The notes below the pieces were generated by a model that did not search any database, was not told the origin of the DNA, and was given only the letters and a program-made list of their open reading frames with translations. DNA of 64,000 nt, taken from positions 2,418,001-2,482,000 of the forward strand of contig NZ_CP021138.1 in the NCBI RefSeq assembly GCF_002162035.1, given 5' to 3'. This DNA comes from Sulfuriferula sp. AH1. Its GTDB lineage: Bacteria; Pseudomonadota; Gammaproteobacteria; Burkholderiales; Sulfuriferulaceae. Position numbers and translations under genes: made by a program. Positions 19,177-29,431 of the stretch are shown here, piece by piece (positions within the stretch are counted from its first letter, which is position 1; each line of letters opens with the position of its first letter).

Positions 19177-21314
19177 GCCACTTGCTCCACTTGTCCTGCC
19201 TTGTCCGCAGCGGGTAAACGAATACATACAGCCACCCCCCCTTCGGGGCGATTTTCCATGCGAATAACGCCGTGATGCTCCTCGATAATTTTCTTCACAA
19301 TCGCCAGACCCAGCCCGGTCCCCTTGGGCTTGGTCGTGGCATAGGGTTCAAACAAACGCTCCAGTACATGCTCGGGCAAGCCCGAACCATTATCAGTGAT
19401 AATCAGCTGCACGTCATGATCCGCCACACGCGTGCCGATGCCGATATAGGGCTGAGCGGTATCGATCAGCGCATCCTGTGCGTTCTGCAACAGATTATGG
19501 ATAATCTGCCGCAACAGCTTCGCATCGCCCATCACCAGCGGCAAATGCTCCGCCAGATCCAGATGAATGGCAGCATCATGCCCATACAAATCCAGTACTT
19601 CGCCGACCAGCGCATTCAGGTTCACCGGCAGCAATTGTGCACGCGGGGTCTTGGCATACTCGGCAAAAGCATTCACCATCTCCTTCATCGCCGATACCTG
19701 ATTGACTATGGTCTGCGTCGAGCGACGCAACGTGGCCGCATCGGCAGTATTGAGCTTGTCCGCGAACTTATGCTCTATGCGTTCTGCCGAAAGCTGGATC
19801 GGCGTCAGCGGATTCTTGATCTCGTGCGCCAGCCGCCGCGCCACTTCCCCCCACGCTGCATCGCGCTGCGCGCGTACCAGATAAGTGATATCGTCGAACA
19901 CCAGTATGTAGCCGCTGTCGATGCCGCTCGGCAGACGCGTGCCGCGCGCCAGCAAAATCCGCTTGTCATGATTGCCGCGATACTCGATTTGCTGCTGCCA
20001 GTCCGCATCCGGCTGCGCCTGGAACTGCGACGCGATGGCATGGGAAAAATCAGCCAGCTGCGGCGCGTGGCTCGGCCACTGATACGGCTGCATGCCGCGC
20101 AAAGCAGCAGCATTTACCCCAAGTATCTGAGCGGCGGCAGGATTGATGCTGCGCACGCGCAACTGCTCGTCCAGCGCCACTACCCCCGAAGTCAGATTAC
20201 CCAGTATGGTTTCCAGATAGGCATGGGATTTTTCGATCTGCGCACGACTGTCCTCTGCCGCCGAACGCGCTTCCGACAGCTGACGGGTCATGCGGTTAAA
20301 CGATTGCGTCAGCATGCCCAGCTCGTCGCGGCTGTTCACCGGATGCATCTGGCTGAAATCGCCTTTGGCAACGGCACGCGTACCCTTGGCCAGCGCGCGT
20401 AGCGGCGCAGCCATCTGTTCGCTGATCAGGAAAGCCAGCGCGACCGTCGCCAGCAGCGCCAATACCATCGCCAGCGTCAGCGTCAGTCCATAAAGACGTT
20501 TCAGTCCCAGCCGCGACAATGACAGTTCCTGATAATCCTGATAAGCCAGACGCACGGCCTCTGCATCGTCGGCCAGTTTTTTCGGCACCGGCTGCAACAA
20601 CTGCAACACCCGGATATTTTCGGTAAACGACAATAAATTCACCGGCACGACCACACGTATATACAACCCGCGATCACCAACATTTTCTATCCGCGCATAA
20701 GTTTGCTGTTGCCGCACTTGCAACAGTATGCTGTTGTCCGGGGCCGAGGGCGCAAGCCCGGACCGCTCGTTACCGGCGAACGAAATCAGCTTGCCGCGTT
20801 CAGTAAACAAGGTCGCTTCCTGGATACTGTATTGTTCGCGTAACGCATTAAGCTCAATGGAATGCACACTGGCCGGCGTTTCCGCCAGCCGCTGCGCCAT
20901 GGAATCCGCTTTGACGGTCAGTTCGCGCTGCAGGTTATCCAGCGCTGCCTGCCCCAGATTCAGGCCGCTGCCCAGTGCGGTATCGACGCGCACGTCGAAC
21001 CAGGACTCGATACTCTTGGACAGGAACTGCACCGATACCGCATATACCACTGCACCTGGTAACAATGCCATCAGACCGAACACCAGCATCAGCCGTATGG
21101 TGAGCTTGGTGCCGAACACGCCCGCACGCATTTTGCGACGCAGCTGCACGATCTGGTAACCCACCAGCACCACCATCGCCACCACCAGCGAGCCGGTCGC
21201 CACCAGCAACAGCGGGAAATTGTGCGCGAACAGATCAGTATTGGCACTGGCACTGGAAAGCAAATAAACCAGTCCGGCACCAACAATGAAACTGAGTAAA
21301 ACCAGGTATTTCAC
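19173..21314 (-). CDS. NtrY-like membrane sensor histidine kinase
   Basis: A 713-residue kinase with three or four membrane helices (about residues 3-22, 33-55, 75-95 and 275-300). It then has a HAMP domain, a PAS domain (YLETILGNLTSGVVALDEQL), a HisKA box (LAHEIKNPLTPIQLSAERIE) and a HATPase with N-box NLLQNAQDAL, G1 DNGSGLPE and G2 GTGLGLAIVK. GTG at 21314 is preferred because its GTGA overlaps the stop of the preceding gene; an in-frame ATG at 21356 is possible. The signal sensed is unknown; NtrY relatives respond to nitrogen or redox cues. Confidence 0.93.
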   Translation of the reverse strand: MKYLVLLSFIVGAGLVYLLSSASANTDLFAHNFPLLLVATGSLVVAMVVLVGYQIVQLRRKMRAGVFGTKLTIRLMLVFGLMALLPGAVVYAVSVQFLSKSIESWFDVRVDTALGSGLNLGQAALDNLQRELTVKADSMAQRLAETPASVHSIELNALREQYSIQEATLFTERGKLISFAGNERSGLAPSAPDNSILLQVRQQQTYARIENVGDRGLYIRVVVPVNLLSFTENIRVLQLLQPVPKKLADDAEAVRLAYQDYQELSLSRLGLKRLYGLTLTLAMVLALLATVALAFLISEQMAAPLRALAKGTRAVAKGDFSQMHPVNSRDELGMLTQSFNRMTRQLSEARSAAEDSRAQIEKSHAYLETILGNLTSGVVALDEQLRVRSINPAAAQILGVNAAALRGMQPYQWPSHAPQLADFSHAIASQFQAQPDADWQQQIEYRGNHDKRILLARGTRLPSGIDSGYILVFDDITYLVRAQRDAAWGEVARRLAHEIKNPLTPIQLSAERIEHKFADKLNTADAATLRRSTQTIVNQVSAMKEMVNAFAEYAKTPRAQLLPVNLNALVGEVLDLYGHDAAIHLDLAEHLPLVMGDAKLLRQIIHNLLQNAQDALIDTAQPYIGIGTRVADHDVQLIITDNGSGLPEHVLERLFEPYATTKPKGTGLGLAIVKKIIEEHHGVIRMENRPEGGVAVCIRLPAADKAGQVEQVA

Positions 21315-21889
21315 GGGTTCATCATCCACACCAGAGGAGCGGATTCCAGATCCCATCTGCCGGTCGCTATCGCATTGATCTGCAAGGGTTTCGGCAACTG
21401 GGAAGTATCCAGCCGCATGCTTAATGTCGCTTCGTAGCTTTCATGCTTGCCCAGCTGGTCGCGCGCAATGACCGGCCAGGCGTTGATTTCGCCCAGGATC
21501 GTCAGCGCATCTTCCAGCTTGTCGACGCTGCGCGCGTGCACATTCACGCCGGAAACCAGATACTGCCGCAACAGCGCATTGTAGGACAGGCGCGTCACGC
21601 GGGTGATATTCGCAAGATCTTCATTCCACCAATACCAGCGCGGCCGTTTGAACTCGAATTTGGTGATGAAATAAAGGGACACGCCTTTTTTGATCGCTTC
21701 TTCCAGCGTCGGTCCCAGCGTCACATTCATCTGTGCGTACAGATAATAGGTATCTTCGACCTGTTTCAGTTCGGCCGATTTGATCTGTATTCCCTCGCTG
21801 GCCGCGAAAATGGGCGCACTTACACCCATCCACATGAACATCACCAGCCAGAATTTAAATTTTTTCAAGTAAGGCATAGAAGAAACCAT
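21311..21889 (-). CDS. DUF4390 exported protein
   Basis: A 192-residue protein with an N-terminal signal (FWLVMFMWMGVSAPIFA). The body EGIQIKSAELKQVEDTYYL is typical of the DUF4390 family, found between rsmB and the NtrY-like kinase in betaproteobacteria. A second ATG four codons in (21877) is an equally plausible start. It overlaps the end of rsmB and the start of the kinase, so it may be a periplasmic partner of the sensor; that is inference. Confidence 0.85.
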   Translation of the reverse strand: MVSSMPYLKKFKFWLVMFMWMGVSAPIFAASEGIQIKSAELKQVEDTYYLYAQMNVTLGPTLEEAIKKGVSLYFITKFEFKRPRWYWWNEDLANITRVTRLSYNALLRQYLVSGVNVHARSVDKLEDALTILGEINAWPVIARDQLGKHESYEATLSMRLDTSQLPKPLQINAIATGRWDLESAPLVWMMNP

Positions 21890-23132
21890 CGTGATTATCG
21901 TTCGGCAACAATTGTCCCGGCGTCACCCACTCCCCATCCAGCTGCAATTGTCGCGCATCTGCATGCGCTGCTACAAATCTATCTATTTGCTGCTGATTTT
22001 CCTCGGGGAAAATCGAACAAGTCACATAGAGCAATTTACCACCCGTTGCCAAACATCGCCAGAGCGCTGGCAAAATTACCGCCTGCTGTACGGCGAATTG
22101 GGCAATATCATCCGGACGGCGCAACCATTTGATATCCGGATGGCGACGCACCACACCGGATGCCGAACACGGCACATCGGCCAATATGCGATCGTAAGCC
22201 ACACCATCCCACCACGACGCCGGATCCCCGGCATCGCCGAGCTTGAGCTGCGCCTCCAATCCCAGCCGCGCCAGATTCTCGCCCACCCGTTGCAAACGTG
22301 CGGCGTCGCTATCCAGCGCAGTCAGATCGACTGCGGCCAGCTCCAGGATATGACCGGTCTTCCCCCCCGGGGCGGCACAGGCATCCAGCACGCGCTGACC
22401 GTCATGCACATCGAGTAGTGTCGCTGCCAATTGCGCACCGGCATCCTGTACCGACACCCGGCCGTCGGCGAACCCGGGCAACGCAGTGACCGCGACCGGC
22501 TGCGCCAGCTGCACAGCCCACTCTCCTGTCCGGCGCGCTGCAATGCCTTCGTCCTGCAGCCATTCCAGATAAGCCGCTGCGTTGCCATGCTGCGCGTTGA
22601 CTCGCAATGTCATCGGCGGATGCTGGTTGCCCGCGACCAAAGCCGCCTGCCAATGCTGCGGGTAGGCCGCACTCACTTTATCGATCCACCATTGCGGATA
22701 ATTCCAGCGTGCTACCGGCTGCGCCATGACCGTTGCTGTCAATGCATCCGCCTGCCGCAAATAATTGCGCAATACGGCGTTGGTCAGTCCTCGCGCCCAC
22801 GGCTGTATGGCCGCCGCGGCTTCCACGGCTTCATTCACCACCATGTGCGTCGCATCGGGTCTGACCCGCACCTGGCGCAGCGCCACCACCAGCATAGTCG
22901 CGATCACCCGGTCCGTCAGCGGCTTGGTCAGCAGCGCATCGCGCATTGCCGCCAGTTCGCCGTATTCGCGCAAGCTGGCGTAACACATGTCCTGTACCGT
23001 TGCCCGCCCCGGCGCGGGCTGGTCGGCCAATACCCGGTTCAGATTCTGGCCTTTGTGTATCACCGCATCGACTGCAATGGCCGCACGCTTGAAGAGCTGG
23101 CGCAAAGGCGGCTGCAAATGGGTTTGAGTCAT
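21855..23132 (-). CDS. rsmB: 16S rRNA (cytosine-967-C5) methyltransferase
   Basis: RsmB methylates C967 of 16S rRNA. The 425-residue protein has an N-terminal NusB-like RNA-binding domain (residues 1-140) and a SAM domain with DACAAPGGKTGHILE. The two catalytic cysteines are in ADVPCSASGVVRRHPD and VTCSIFPEEN. The rsmB-DUF4390-kinase-regulator order is conserved. Confidence 0.97.
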   Translation of the reverse strand: MTQTHLQPPLRQLFKRAAIAVDAVIHKGQNLNRVLADQPAPGRATVQDMCYASLREYGELAAMRDALLTKPLTDRVIATMLVVALRQVRVRPDATHMVVNEAVEAAAAIQPWARGLTNAVLRNYLRQADALTATVMAQPVARWNYPQWWIDKVSAAYPQHWQAALVAGNQHPPMTLRVNAQHGNAAAYLEWLQDEGIAARRTGEWAVQLAQPVAVTALPGFADGRVSVQDAGAQLAATLLDVHDGQRVLDACAAPGGKTGHILELAAVDLTALDSDAARLQRVGENLARLGLEAQLKLGDAGDPASWWDGVAYDRILADVPCSASGVVRRHPDIKWLRRPDDIAQFAVQQAVILPALWRCLATGGKLLYVTCSIFPEENQQQIDRFVAAHADARQLQLDGEWVTPGQLLPNDNHDGFFYALLEKI

Positions 23133-23142
23133 CGAGTTTTAC

Positions 23143-23814
23143 CTATAAATTGATTATCAGCCGCGCCAGGCCGAGCACGCCGAAGGACGCCACCAGCAGA
23201 CCGGCGACGAGCCGCACCGACGGCTGACGGGTCAAATGCTGCAAACGCTGCGCAAGCAGGCCCATCGCCAGCAGATTGGGCAAGGTCCCCAGGCCGAACG
23301 CCAGCATCAGCAATGCGCCATGTCCGGCACTGCCGGTAGCCAATGCCGAGATCAGCACCGAATACACCAGCCCGCACGGCAGCCAGCCCCATACCATCCC
23401 CACCAGCAGCGCCTGCACCGGATTACGCACCGGCATGAAACGCTTCATCAGCGGTTGCAATCTTTTCCAGATACCGCCGCCGAGATTCTCCAGTACCAGC
23501 ACGGCACGCGACAGGCCCGCCAGATACAGCCCCAGCAGGATCAGCATGACGTTGGCGAACACGTACAGCCCGCGCGACACCGGAAGAAAACCGTTCAACA
23601 ACAAGGTACTTGCACCCACCGCACCTGCGATCGCACCGGCCAGCGCATAACTCAGCAGACGCCCGCCGTTATAGCCCAGCAGCATCGGCAGACTGGGTTT
23701 GGCATTCGGCGTCGCAAACGACAAGGCGGTCACGATGCCACCGCACATGCCCACACAATGCACGCCGCCCAGCAAGCCCACCAGAAACACCGACAAAATA
23801 CTTAATTCAGGCAT
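23143..23814 (-). CDS. TauE/SafE-like (DsbD_2/UreH-type) membrane protein
   Basis: The 223-residue protein has six predicted membrane helices and the N-terminal motif GGVHCVGMCGGIVTALSF, with the CxxxC cysteines of the DsbD_2/UreH-like family. Members are linked to copper handling for cytochrome oxidase or to thiol/electron transfer. No ccoN genes are nearby, so the role is left open. It starts immediately after ampG. Confidence 0.8.
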   Translation of the reverse strand: MPELSILSVFLVGLLGGVHCVGMCGGIVTALSFATPNAKPSLPMLLGYNGGRLLSYALAGAIAGAVGASTLLLNGFLPVSRGLYVFANVMLILLGLYLAGLSRAVLVLENLGGGIWKRLQPLMKRFMPVRNPVQALLVGMVWGWLPCGLVYSVLISALATGSAGHGALLMLAFGLGTLPNLLAMGLLAQRLQHLTRQPSVRLVAGLLVASFGVLGLARLIINL

Positions 23815-25182
23815 CTATTTATCCTGCACATGCAGACGCGCCCGTCCTGCCAGCCACACCAGCACCAGCACCGGCAGTCCCAGCAACGCAGTTCCCGTAA
23901 AGAAATCGGCGTAACCGTAAGCATCGACAAAATCGCCGGAGAACCCGGCAATGAACTTGGGCAACAGCAGCATCACCGAACTGAACAAGGCATATTGCGT
24001 CGCCGAATACGCACTGTTGGTCAACCCCGACAAATAGGCGACAAAGGCGCTGGAAGCGATACCGGCGGAAAGATTGTCCGCCGACACGGTAAACACCAGC
24101 GCCGAGACGTCATGACCCTGTCCGGCCAGCCAGACGAACAGCAGATTGGTTGCCGCAGACAGCACTGCGCCCAGGAACAGGGTGCGCATCACCCCCATCC
24201 TTGCCGTCAGCACGCCGCCAAGGCCTGCGCCGGCTATGGTCATGATGACGCCGAACACCTTGGACACCGTAGCCACTTCATCCTTGGAATACCCCATGTC
24301 CACGTAGAACGGATTACTCATCACGCCCATCACCACGTCCGAGATCCGGTAAATCGCAATCAGCGCCAGTATCAATGCCGCCTGCCAGCCGAAACGACGC
24401 ACAAAATCCATGAACGGACTCAGCACCGCGGTATAGAGCCATGCCGCCGCCGTCAGCAATTTGCCGCTGAGACCCTTGCCGGCCAGCCAGGCATGCACCT
24501 CGCTCGCTTCCTGTTGTGCGACGGGATTGGGTGCCAGTTCCGGTTCGCGTATGGTCAATGTCGCCAATATCCCTACTGCCATGCACACCGCCATCACCAG
24601 ATAAGCGACGTGCCAGGGATTGAAATCATAAGCGTCCGGCGTGGTATCCACCGCTGACGCGATCCACAATACGCCGGCGCCCGCGGTGATCATCGCAATA
24701 CGATAACCCGCCTGATAGGTGGCCGCCATCGCGCCCTGCTTTTCCTGCGTCACCGCCTCGATGCGATATGCATCCATGGCAATATCCTGAGTTGCGGACG
24801 CAAATGCGACTGCCAGCGCAAACAGGATGGTCGGCTGCAGATCAACGGCAGGATCGGTATTCGCCATCCCCAGCAGCGCTAGCACAATGACGATTTGCGA
24901 CAACAGCAGCCAGGCCCGGCGCCGCCCCAGCCATCGGGTAAGCAGCGGTAGCGACATGCGGTCCACCAGCGGCGACCACATCCACTTGAAACCGTAAGCC
25001 AGCCCGACCCATGATAAATGACCGATGGTGGCACGGTCTATCCCTGCCTCGCGCAGCCAGAACGACAGCGTGCCCAGCACCAGCAGCAACGGCAATCCGG
25101 AGGAAAACCCCAGGAACAGCATCCCCACCACACGGGGATGAGCATAAACCTTGAACGCGGCTAACCAAGGATGTGTCGGCAT
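23815..25182 (-). CDS. ampG: AmpG-family muropeptide permease
   Basis: AmpG imports anhydro-muropeptides for peptidoglycan recycling. The 455-residue MFS protein has 12 hydrophobic segments and the family blocks GFSSGLPLLLVLGTLSFWL (residues 23-41), VDRMSLPLLTRWLGRRRAW, and SAFVAYLSGLTNSAYSATQY near residue 385. Transport specificity follows from the family, not from any residue seen here. Confidence 0.9.
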   Translation of the reverse strand: MPTHPWLAAFKVYAHPRVVGMLFLGFSSGLPLLLVLGTLSFWLREAGIDRATIGHLSWVGLAYGFKWMWSPLVDRMSLPLLTRWLGRRRAWLLLSQIVIVLALLGMANTDPAVDLQPTILFALAVAFASATQDIAMDAYRIEAVTQEKQGAMAATYQAGYRIAMITAGAGVLWIASAVDTTPDAYDFNPWHVAYLVMAVCMAVGILATLTIREPELAPNPVAQQEASEVHAWLAGKGLSGKLLTAAAWLYTAVLSPFMDFVRRFGWQAALILALIAIYRISDVVMGVMSNPFYVDMGYSKDEVATVSKVFGVIMTIAGAGLGGVLTARMGVMRTLFLGAVLSAATNLLFVWLAGQGHDVSALVFTVSADNLSAGIASSAFVAYLSGLTNSAYSATQYALFSSVMLLLPKFIAGFSGDFVDAYGYADFFTGTALLGLPVLVLVWLAGRARLHVQDK

Positions 25183-25197
25183 AATGTGCTCTTGAAA

Positions 25198-25977
25198 TCA
25201 GATATGGAAATCGTAATCCACAATCAGCGGCGCATGATCGGAGAAACGCTCGGCTTTATAAACAGTTGCTGAAGTCGCCGTGGCGGCGAGGGTCGGCGTC
25301 GCCAGCTGATAATCGATGCGCCAGCCGACGTTCTTCGCCCAGGCCTGTCCCCGATTGCTCCACCAAGTATAGGCTTCGCCGGTCGCCTCGGGATACAGGG
25401 TACGATGCACATCCACCCATACCAGCTCGTCCAGCACTTGCGTCATCCACGCGCGTTCTTCCGGCAGGAAACCCGAATTCTTCTGATTGGATTTCCAGTT
25501 TTTCAGGTCGATTTCCTTGTGTGCGATATTCCAGTCGCCGCAGATCACCACCTCGCGTCCGCTCGCCCGCAACGCTGCGAGGTGCGGATAAAACCGCGCC
25601 AGGAAATCGAATTTCACCTGCTGGCGGTCTTCGCCGCTGGACCCGGACGGCAAATACAGCGAAATCACGCTCAGATTGCCGAAGCGCGCCTCCAGATAAC
25701 GGCCTTCGGCATCGATATCGGCGATGCCGAGCCCGACGATAACCTCATCTGCCAGCCGTTTGCTGTAAATGCCGACACCGCTGTAACCTTTTTTGTCGGC
25801 ATAATGGAAATAGCCGGTGTAGCCCTCAGGCGCCAGCATCTCGGAGCGCATATCCGCTTGCTGCGCCTTGAGTTCCTGCACGCAAACGCAGTCGGCGTCC
25901 TGACGCAGCATCCATTCAAAAAAGCCTTTGCTCGCTGCGGAGCGAATCCCGTTCAAATTGGCAGTTATAATACGCAC
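25198..25977 (-). CDS. xth: Exodeoxyribonuclease III
   Basis: A 259-residue AP endonuclease/3'-5' exonuclease. GTG at 25977 ([19 protein letters not shown]) is chosen because it gives the family start and leaves room for the pyrE promoter; longer frames run into pyrE. Catalytic blocks are [24 protein letters not shown] and [10 protein letters not shown]. It is divergent from pyrE with a 24-bp gap between the start codons. Confidence 0.95.
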   Translation of the reverse strand: MRIITANLNGIRSAASKGFFEWMLRQDADCVCVQELKAQQADMRSEMLAPEGYTGYFHYADKKGYSGVGIYSKRLADEVIVGLGIADIDAEGRYLEARFGNLSVISLYLPSGSSGEDRQQVKFDFLARFYPHLAALRASGREVVICGDWNIAHKEIDLKNWKSNQKNSGFLPEERAWMTQVLDELVWVDVHRTLYPEATGEAYTWWSNRGQAWAKNVGWRIDYQLATPTLAATATSATVYKAERFSDHAPLIVDYDFHI

Positions 25978-26001
25978 TTTGCGATTCCAAAATTCAATAT
26001 C

Positions 26002-26649
26002 ATGTTCGATTTCAGACAACAGTTCCTGCGCTTTTCCATAGATCAAAACGTGCTGCGCTTCGGCGAATTCAAAACCAAAGCGGGCCGCATGAGTCCCTAC
26101 TTCTTTAACGCCGGCCTGTTTGCCGACGGTTTGGCATTAAAGCAACTAGGCGAATTTTACGCTAAAGCCATCCTCGCTGCCGGAATAGAATTCGACGTGC
26201 TGTTCGGACCGGCCTACAAAGGCATCCCGCTGGCCGCCAGCACCGCGATCGCCCTCGCCGCTGAAGGCCGCAACACCCCCTACAGCTTCAATCGCAAGGA
26301 AGCCAAGGATCACGGCGAAGGTGGCAATATCGTCGGCGCGCCATTGCAGGGGCGCGTGCTCATTATCGACGATGTCATCTCCGCCGGCACATCGGTGCGC
26401 GAATCGGTCGAACTCATCCGCAGCCAGGGCGCGACCCCCGCCGGCGTGATCATCGCCATCGACCGCATGGAACGCGGCCAGGGGGAGCTGTCCGCAGTAC
26501 AGGAAGTCCAACAGCAATACGGCATTCCGGTTTTTGCGATCGCCAATCTGAATGACCTGCTTGCCTATTTGCAAACCGATAAGAACATGGAACAATACGC
26601 GGCAGCGGTAGCACAATATCGCACCACCTACGGAGCCAATCCAGCATGA
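26002..26649 (+). CDS. pyrE: Orotate phosphoribosyltransferase
   Basis: PyrE makes OMP from orotate and PRPP in pyrimidine synthesis. The 215-residue enzyme begins [20 protein letters not shown]. It has the loop [14 protein letters not shown] and the PRPP-binding motif [17 protein letters not shown]. The divergent xth-pyrE pair is widespread in proteobacteria. Its stop overlaps the next ATG. Confidence 0.98.
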   Translation: MFDFRQQFLRFSIDQNVLRFGEFKTKAGRMSPYFFNAGLFADGLALKQLGEFYAKAILAAGIEFDVLFGPAYKGIPLAASTAIALAAEGRNTPYSFNRKEAKDHGEGGNIVGAPLQGRVLIIDDVISAGTSVRESVELIRSQGATPAGVIIAIDRMERGQGELSAVQEVQQQYGIPVFAIANLNDLLAYLQTDKNMEQYAAAVAQYRTTYGANPA

Positions 26650-27269
26650 CAGCCAACTATAACTATAAATGCAAACTATTACTCGGCACCGCTTTTATGC
26701 TGAGCGCCGCAACCCTCGCCCACGCGGAGATTTTCAAGTGGAAAGACGCGCAGGGCGTCACCCACTACGGTGATACCATGCCCCCGCAAGCCGCAGGGCG
26801 CGCGACCACTGAAATGAGCAAGCGCGGCATGGTCATCAAGCAGACGCCGGCCGCATTGACGCCGGAACAGCGCCTCAGCAATGAAGCCGAGCAGGCGCGC
26901 GCCGCCAAGGAAAAGCAACTCCAGACCGAACAGAAACGCCATGATGCAGCCTTGCTGAACACCTACACCACGCCCGCCGAAATCGATCTGGCACGGGACC
27001 GCAACCTCGAGCAATCCAAACTCGTTATCGATGGCACCCACTCGCGTCTGGCGCCGTTGCAGGCAAAACAAGCCAAATTAGTCCAGCAAGCCGGCGGCAA
27101 AATCCCGGTCAAAGGCCCGCTTGCTGCGGAATACACGGAAAATGCAAAACATATAGGTGATCTGGAATCCATCCTTGCGCAAAAAAACAAGGAAATGGCT
27201 GACATCCGCAGCCGGTTCGAAGCCGACAAGGCTCGCTTCATCGAACTGACCGGCAAAACGACCTACTAA
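26646..27269 (+). CDS. DUF4124 domain-containing exported protein
   Basis: The 207-residue protein has a signal peptide (cleavage after LAHA, about residue 27). A short DUF4124 domain follows at once ([19 protein letters not shown], residues 28-46), then a long charged, helical region rich in Gln/Lys/Ala (about 75-200) that may form a coiled coil. The function is unknown. The start overlaps the pyrE stop by 4 bp. Confidence 0.85.
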   Translation: MTANYNYKCKLLLGTAFMLSAATLAHAEIFKWKDAQGVTHYGDTMPPQAAGRATTEMSKRGMVIKQTPAALTPEQRLSNEAEQARAAKEKQLQTEQKRHDAALLNTYTTPAEIDLARDRNLEQSKLVIDGTHSRLAPLQAKQAKLVQQAGGKIPVKGPLAAEYTENAKHIGDLESILAQKNKEMADIRSRFEADKARFIELTGKTTY

Positions 27270-27292
27270 TCCCGTATTCAATTCATATACAT

Positions 27293-27940
27293 ATGCGATC
27301 CATCAAACTCCCTCTCCAGCTTATGACACTGAGTCTGCTTGCCTACAACACTGGAGCCAGTGCGGGCAATGTGAATGTCACCGGCCTATTCAAGGATCGC
27401 GCCATGGTCGTCATCGATTCGGGCAAACCTCGTGTCATGGCGGTAGGTGACAGCACGCAAGGCGTGCGCTTATTACGCGCCGACTCGCAATCGGCCATGT
27501 TCGAAATCGATGGCAAACGACGCGTATTGACGATGGGTGAATCTTATACAGGCAGCGGGGGTAGTGCCAAGCCTGTCGCTACACTCAATGCTGACGGGCG
27601 CGGGCAATTTTATTCAGTGGGCTCGATTAACGGCAGCAGTGTAAATTTCGTCGTGGACACAGGCGCGACGCTGGTCACCATTAGCACACAAGAAGCAGAT
27701 CGTTTGGGAGTGAATTACCGCAAAGGACAACGCGGCGCAATTTACACCGCCAACGGCAGCATTGGCGCATATCATGTGATCTTCAACAATATCCGCATCG
27801 GTGGCATCAGCCTGAATATGGTGCCGGGCACCGTCGTGGAAGGCAATGGACTACCTATCGCACTGCTCGGCATGAGCTTTTTGAATCAAACCGACATACA
27901 GCGCAATGGCACGACGATGACGCTGACACAGCGTTATTAA
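27293..27940 (+). CDS. Retropepsin-like aspartic protease (clan AA, TIGR02281 type)
   Basis: The 215-residue exported protein has a signal peptide. Its C-terminal half (about residues 95-215) is a retropepsin-like fold with the active-site motif VVDTGATLVTIS and the late ALLGMSFL block that fits the hydrophobic-Gly element. Such proteins are single-domain, so activity would need a dimer. Substrates are unknown. Confidence 0.85.
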   Translation: MRSIKLPLQLMTLSLLAYNTGASAGNVNVTGLFKDRAMVVIDSGKPRVMAVGDSTQGVRLLRADSQSAMFEIDGKRRVLTMGESYTGSGGSAKPVATLNADGRGQFYSVGSINGSSVNFVVDTGATLVTISTQEADRLGVNYRKGQRGAIYTANGSIGAYHVIFNNIRIGGISLNMVPGTVVEGNGLPIALLGMSFLNQTDIQRNGTTMTLTQRY

Positions 27941-27949
27941 GAAATCCCG

Positions 27950-29380
27950 TCAACCCAGCTTACGCAACAACACCTCATTCAACTGTTGCGGATTGGCCTT
28001 GCCCTTCATCGCCTTCATCGCCTGCCCGATCAGGTAACCGAACATTTTTTCCTTGCCCGCACGATACTCGGCCACCTGGTTCGGATTGGCCGCCAGCACC
28101 TGATCGACCATGACTTCGATCGCGCTGACATCTGAAACCTGCTTCAGGCCACGCGCGTCAATGATGGCATCCACCTCGCCTTCACCCTGCCACAGCGCTT
28201 CGAATACCTCCTTGGCCAGCTTGCCGGACAAGGTGCCGTCACCGATGCGACGGATCAGCGCCGCCAGTTGCACAACCGCGACCGGGCTTTGCGCAATATC
28301 CAGTTCATGCCGGTTCAGCGCTGCCGACAGCTCGCCCATGATCCAGTTGGCGCACAGCTTGGCTTCGCCGCCAACCGCTGCAACCAGCTGTTCAAAATAC
28401 GTCGCCGTGGCCTTGCTGCTGGTAAGCACGCCGGCATCATAAGCGGGAATCGCATACTGGCTGACAAAACGCTCGCGCATCGCCACCGGCAATTCCGGCA
28501 TCGCCGCGCGGGTACGCTCTATCCATTCCTCGGAAATCACCAGCGGCAACAAATCCGGATCGGGGAAATAGCGGTAATCATGTGCATCTTCCTTGCTGCG
28601 CATGGTACGCGTTTCGTCACGGTCCGGGTCGTACAGCCGGGTTTCCTGACGGATGATGCCGCCGTCTTCGTTGATCTCGATCTGGCGCCGTGCCTCGTAT
28701 TCGATCGCGCGCTCGAGGAAACGGAACGAGTTGAGATTCTTGATCTCGCAGCGCGTACCCAGTTCACTGCTGCCTTTGGGACGCACAGAGACGTTGGCAT
28801 CGCAGCGGAAGCTGCCTTCCTGCATGTTGCCGTCGCAAATCCCCAGCCATACCACCAGACTGTGCAGCGTTTTGGCATAAGCCACCGCTTCCGCCGAACC
28901 GCGCATGTCGGGCTCGGATACGATCTCCAGCAGCGGCGTACCGGCGCGATTCAGATCGATCCCGGTCATGCCATGGAAATCGCCGTGCATGGATTTGCCG
29001 GCATCCTCTTCCAGATGCGCGCGGGTGATGCGGATGGTCTTTTCGGTATCGCCGACCTGTATGGCCAGGCTACCACCCTCGACCACCGGCAGCTCCATCT
29101 GGCTGATCTGGTAGCCCTTGGGCAGATCCGGATAAAAATAATTCTTGCGCGCGAACACCGAACGCCGGCTGATGTGCGCATCGATGGCCAGCCCCAGCTG
29201 TATCGCCCGCTCTACTGCACCGCGGTTAAGTACTGGCAGCACGCCCGGCAACGCGATATCCACCGCACTGGCCTGAGTGTTGGGTGCAGCACCGAACGCT
29301 GTGCTGGCGCCGGAAAAGATTTTGGATCTGGTGGATAACTGTGTGTGGACTTCCAACCCGACGACGATTTCCCATTGCAT
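27950..29380 (-). CDS. gatB: Asp/Glu-tRNA amidotransferase subunit B
   Basis: GatB selects mischarged tRNA and passes ammonia-activated intermediates in the GatCAB complex. The 476-residue protein starts [20 protein letters not shown], has [15 protein letters not shown] and the C-terminal YqeY-like tail domain. It ends 9 bp from the convergent protease gene. It lies 51 bp after gatA in the gatC-gatA-gatB operon. Confidence 0.98.
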   Translation of the reverse strand: MQWEIVVGLEVHTQLSTRSKIFSGASTAFGAAPNTQASAVDIALPGVLPVLNRGAVERAIQLGLAIDAHISRRSVFARKNYFYPDLPKGYQISQMELPVVEGGSLAIQVGDTEKTIRITRAHLEEDAGKSMHGDFHGMTGIDLNRAGTPLLEIVSEPDMRGSAEAVAYAKTLHSLVVWLGICDGNMQEGSFRCDANVSVRPKGSSELGTRCEIKNLNSFRFLERAIEYEARRQIEINEDGGIIRQETRLYDPDRDETRTMRSKEDAHDYRYFPDPDLLPLVISEEWIERTRAAMPELPVAMRERFVSQYAIPAYDAGVLTSSKATATYFEQLVAAVGGEAKLCANWIMGELSAALNRHELDIAQSPVAVVQLAALIRRIGDGTLSGKLAKEVFEALWQGEGEVDAIIDARGLKQVSDVSAIEVMVDQVLAANPNQVAEYRAGKEKMFGYLIGQAMKAMKGKANPQQLNEVLLRKLG

Positions 29381-29431
29381 GATGACTTGACCTTTGTGCT
29401 AACCGCCAGCTGTTGCGTGCTGGTAAATGAT

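Noticed and set aside
25978-26046. Longer N-terminus for exonuclease III
   Set aside because: It would overlap the divergent pyrE coding region; the GTG start at 25977 gives the standard family beginning.
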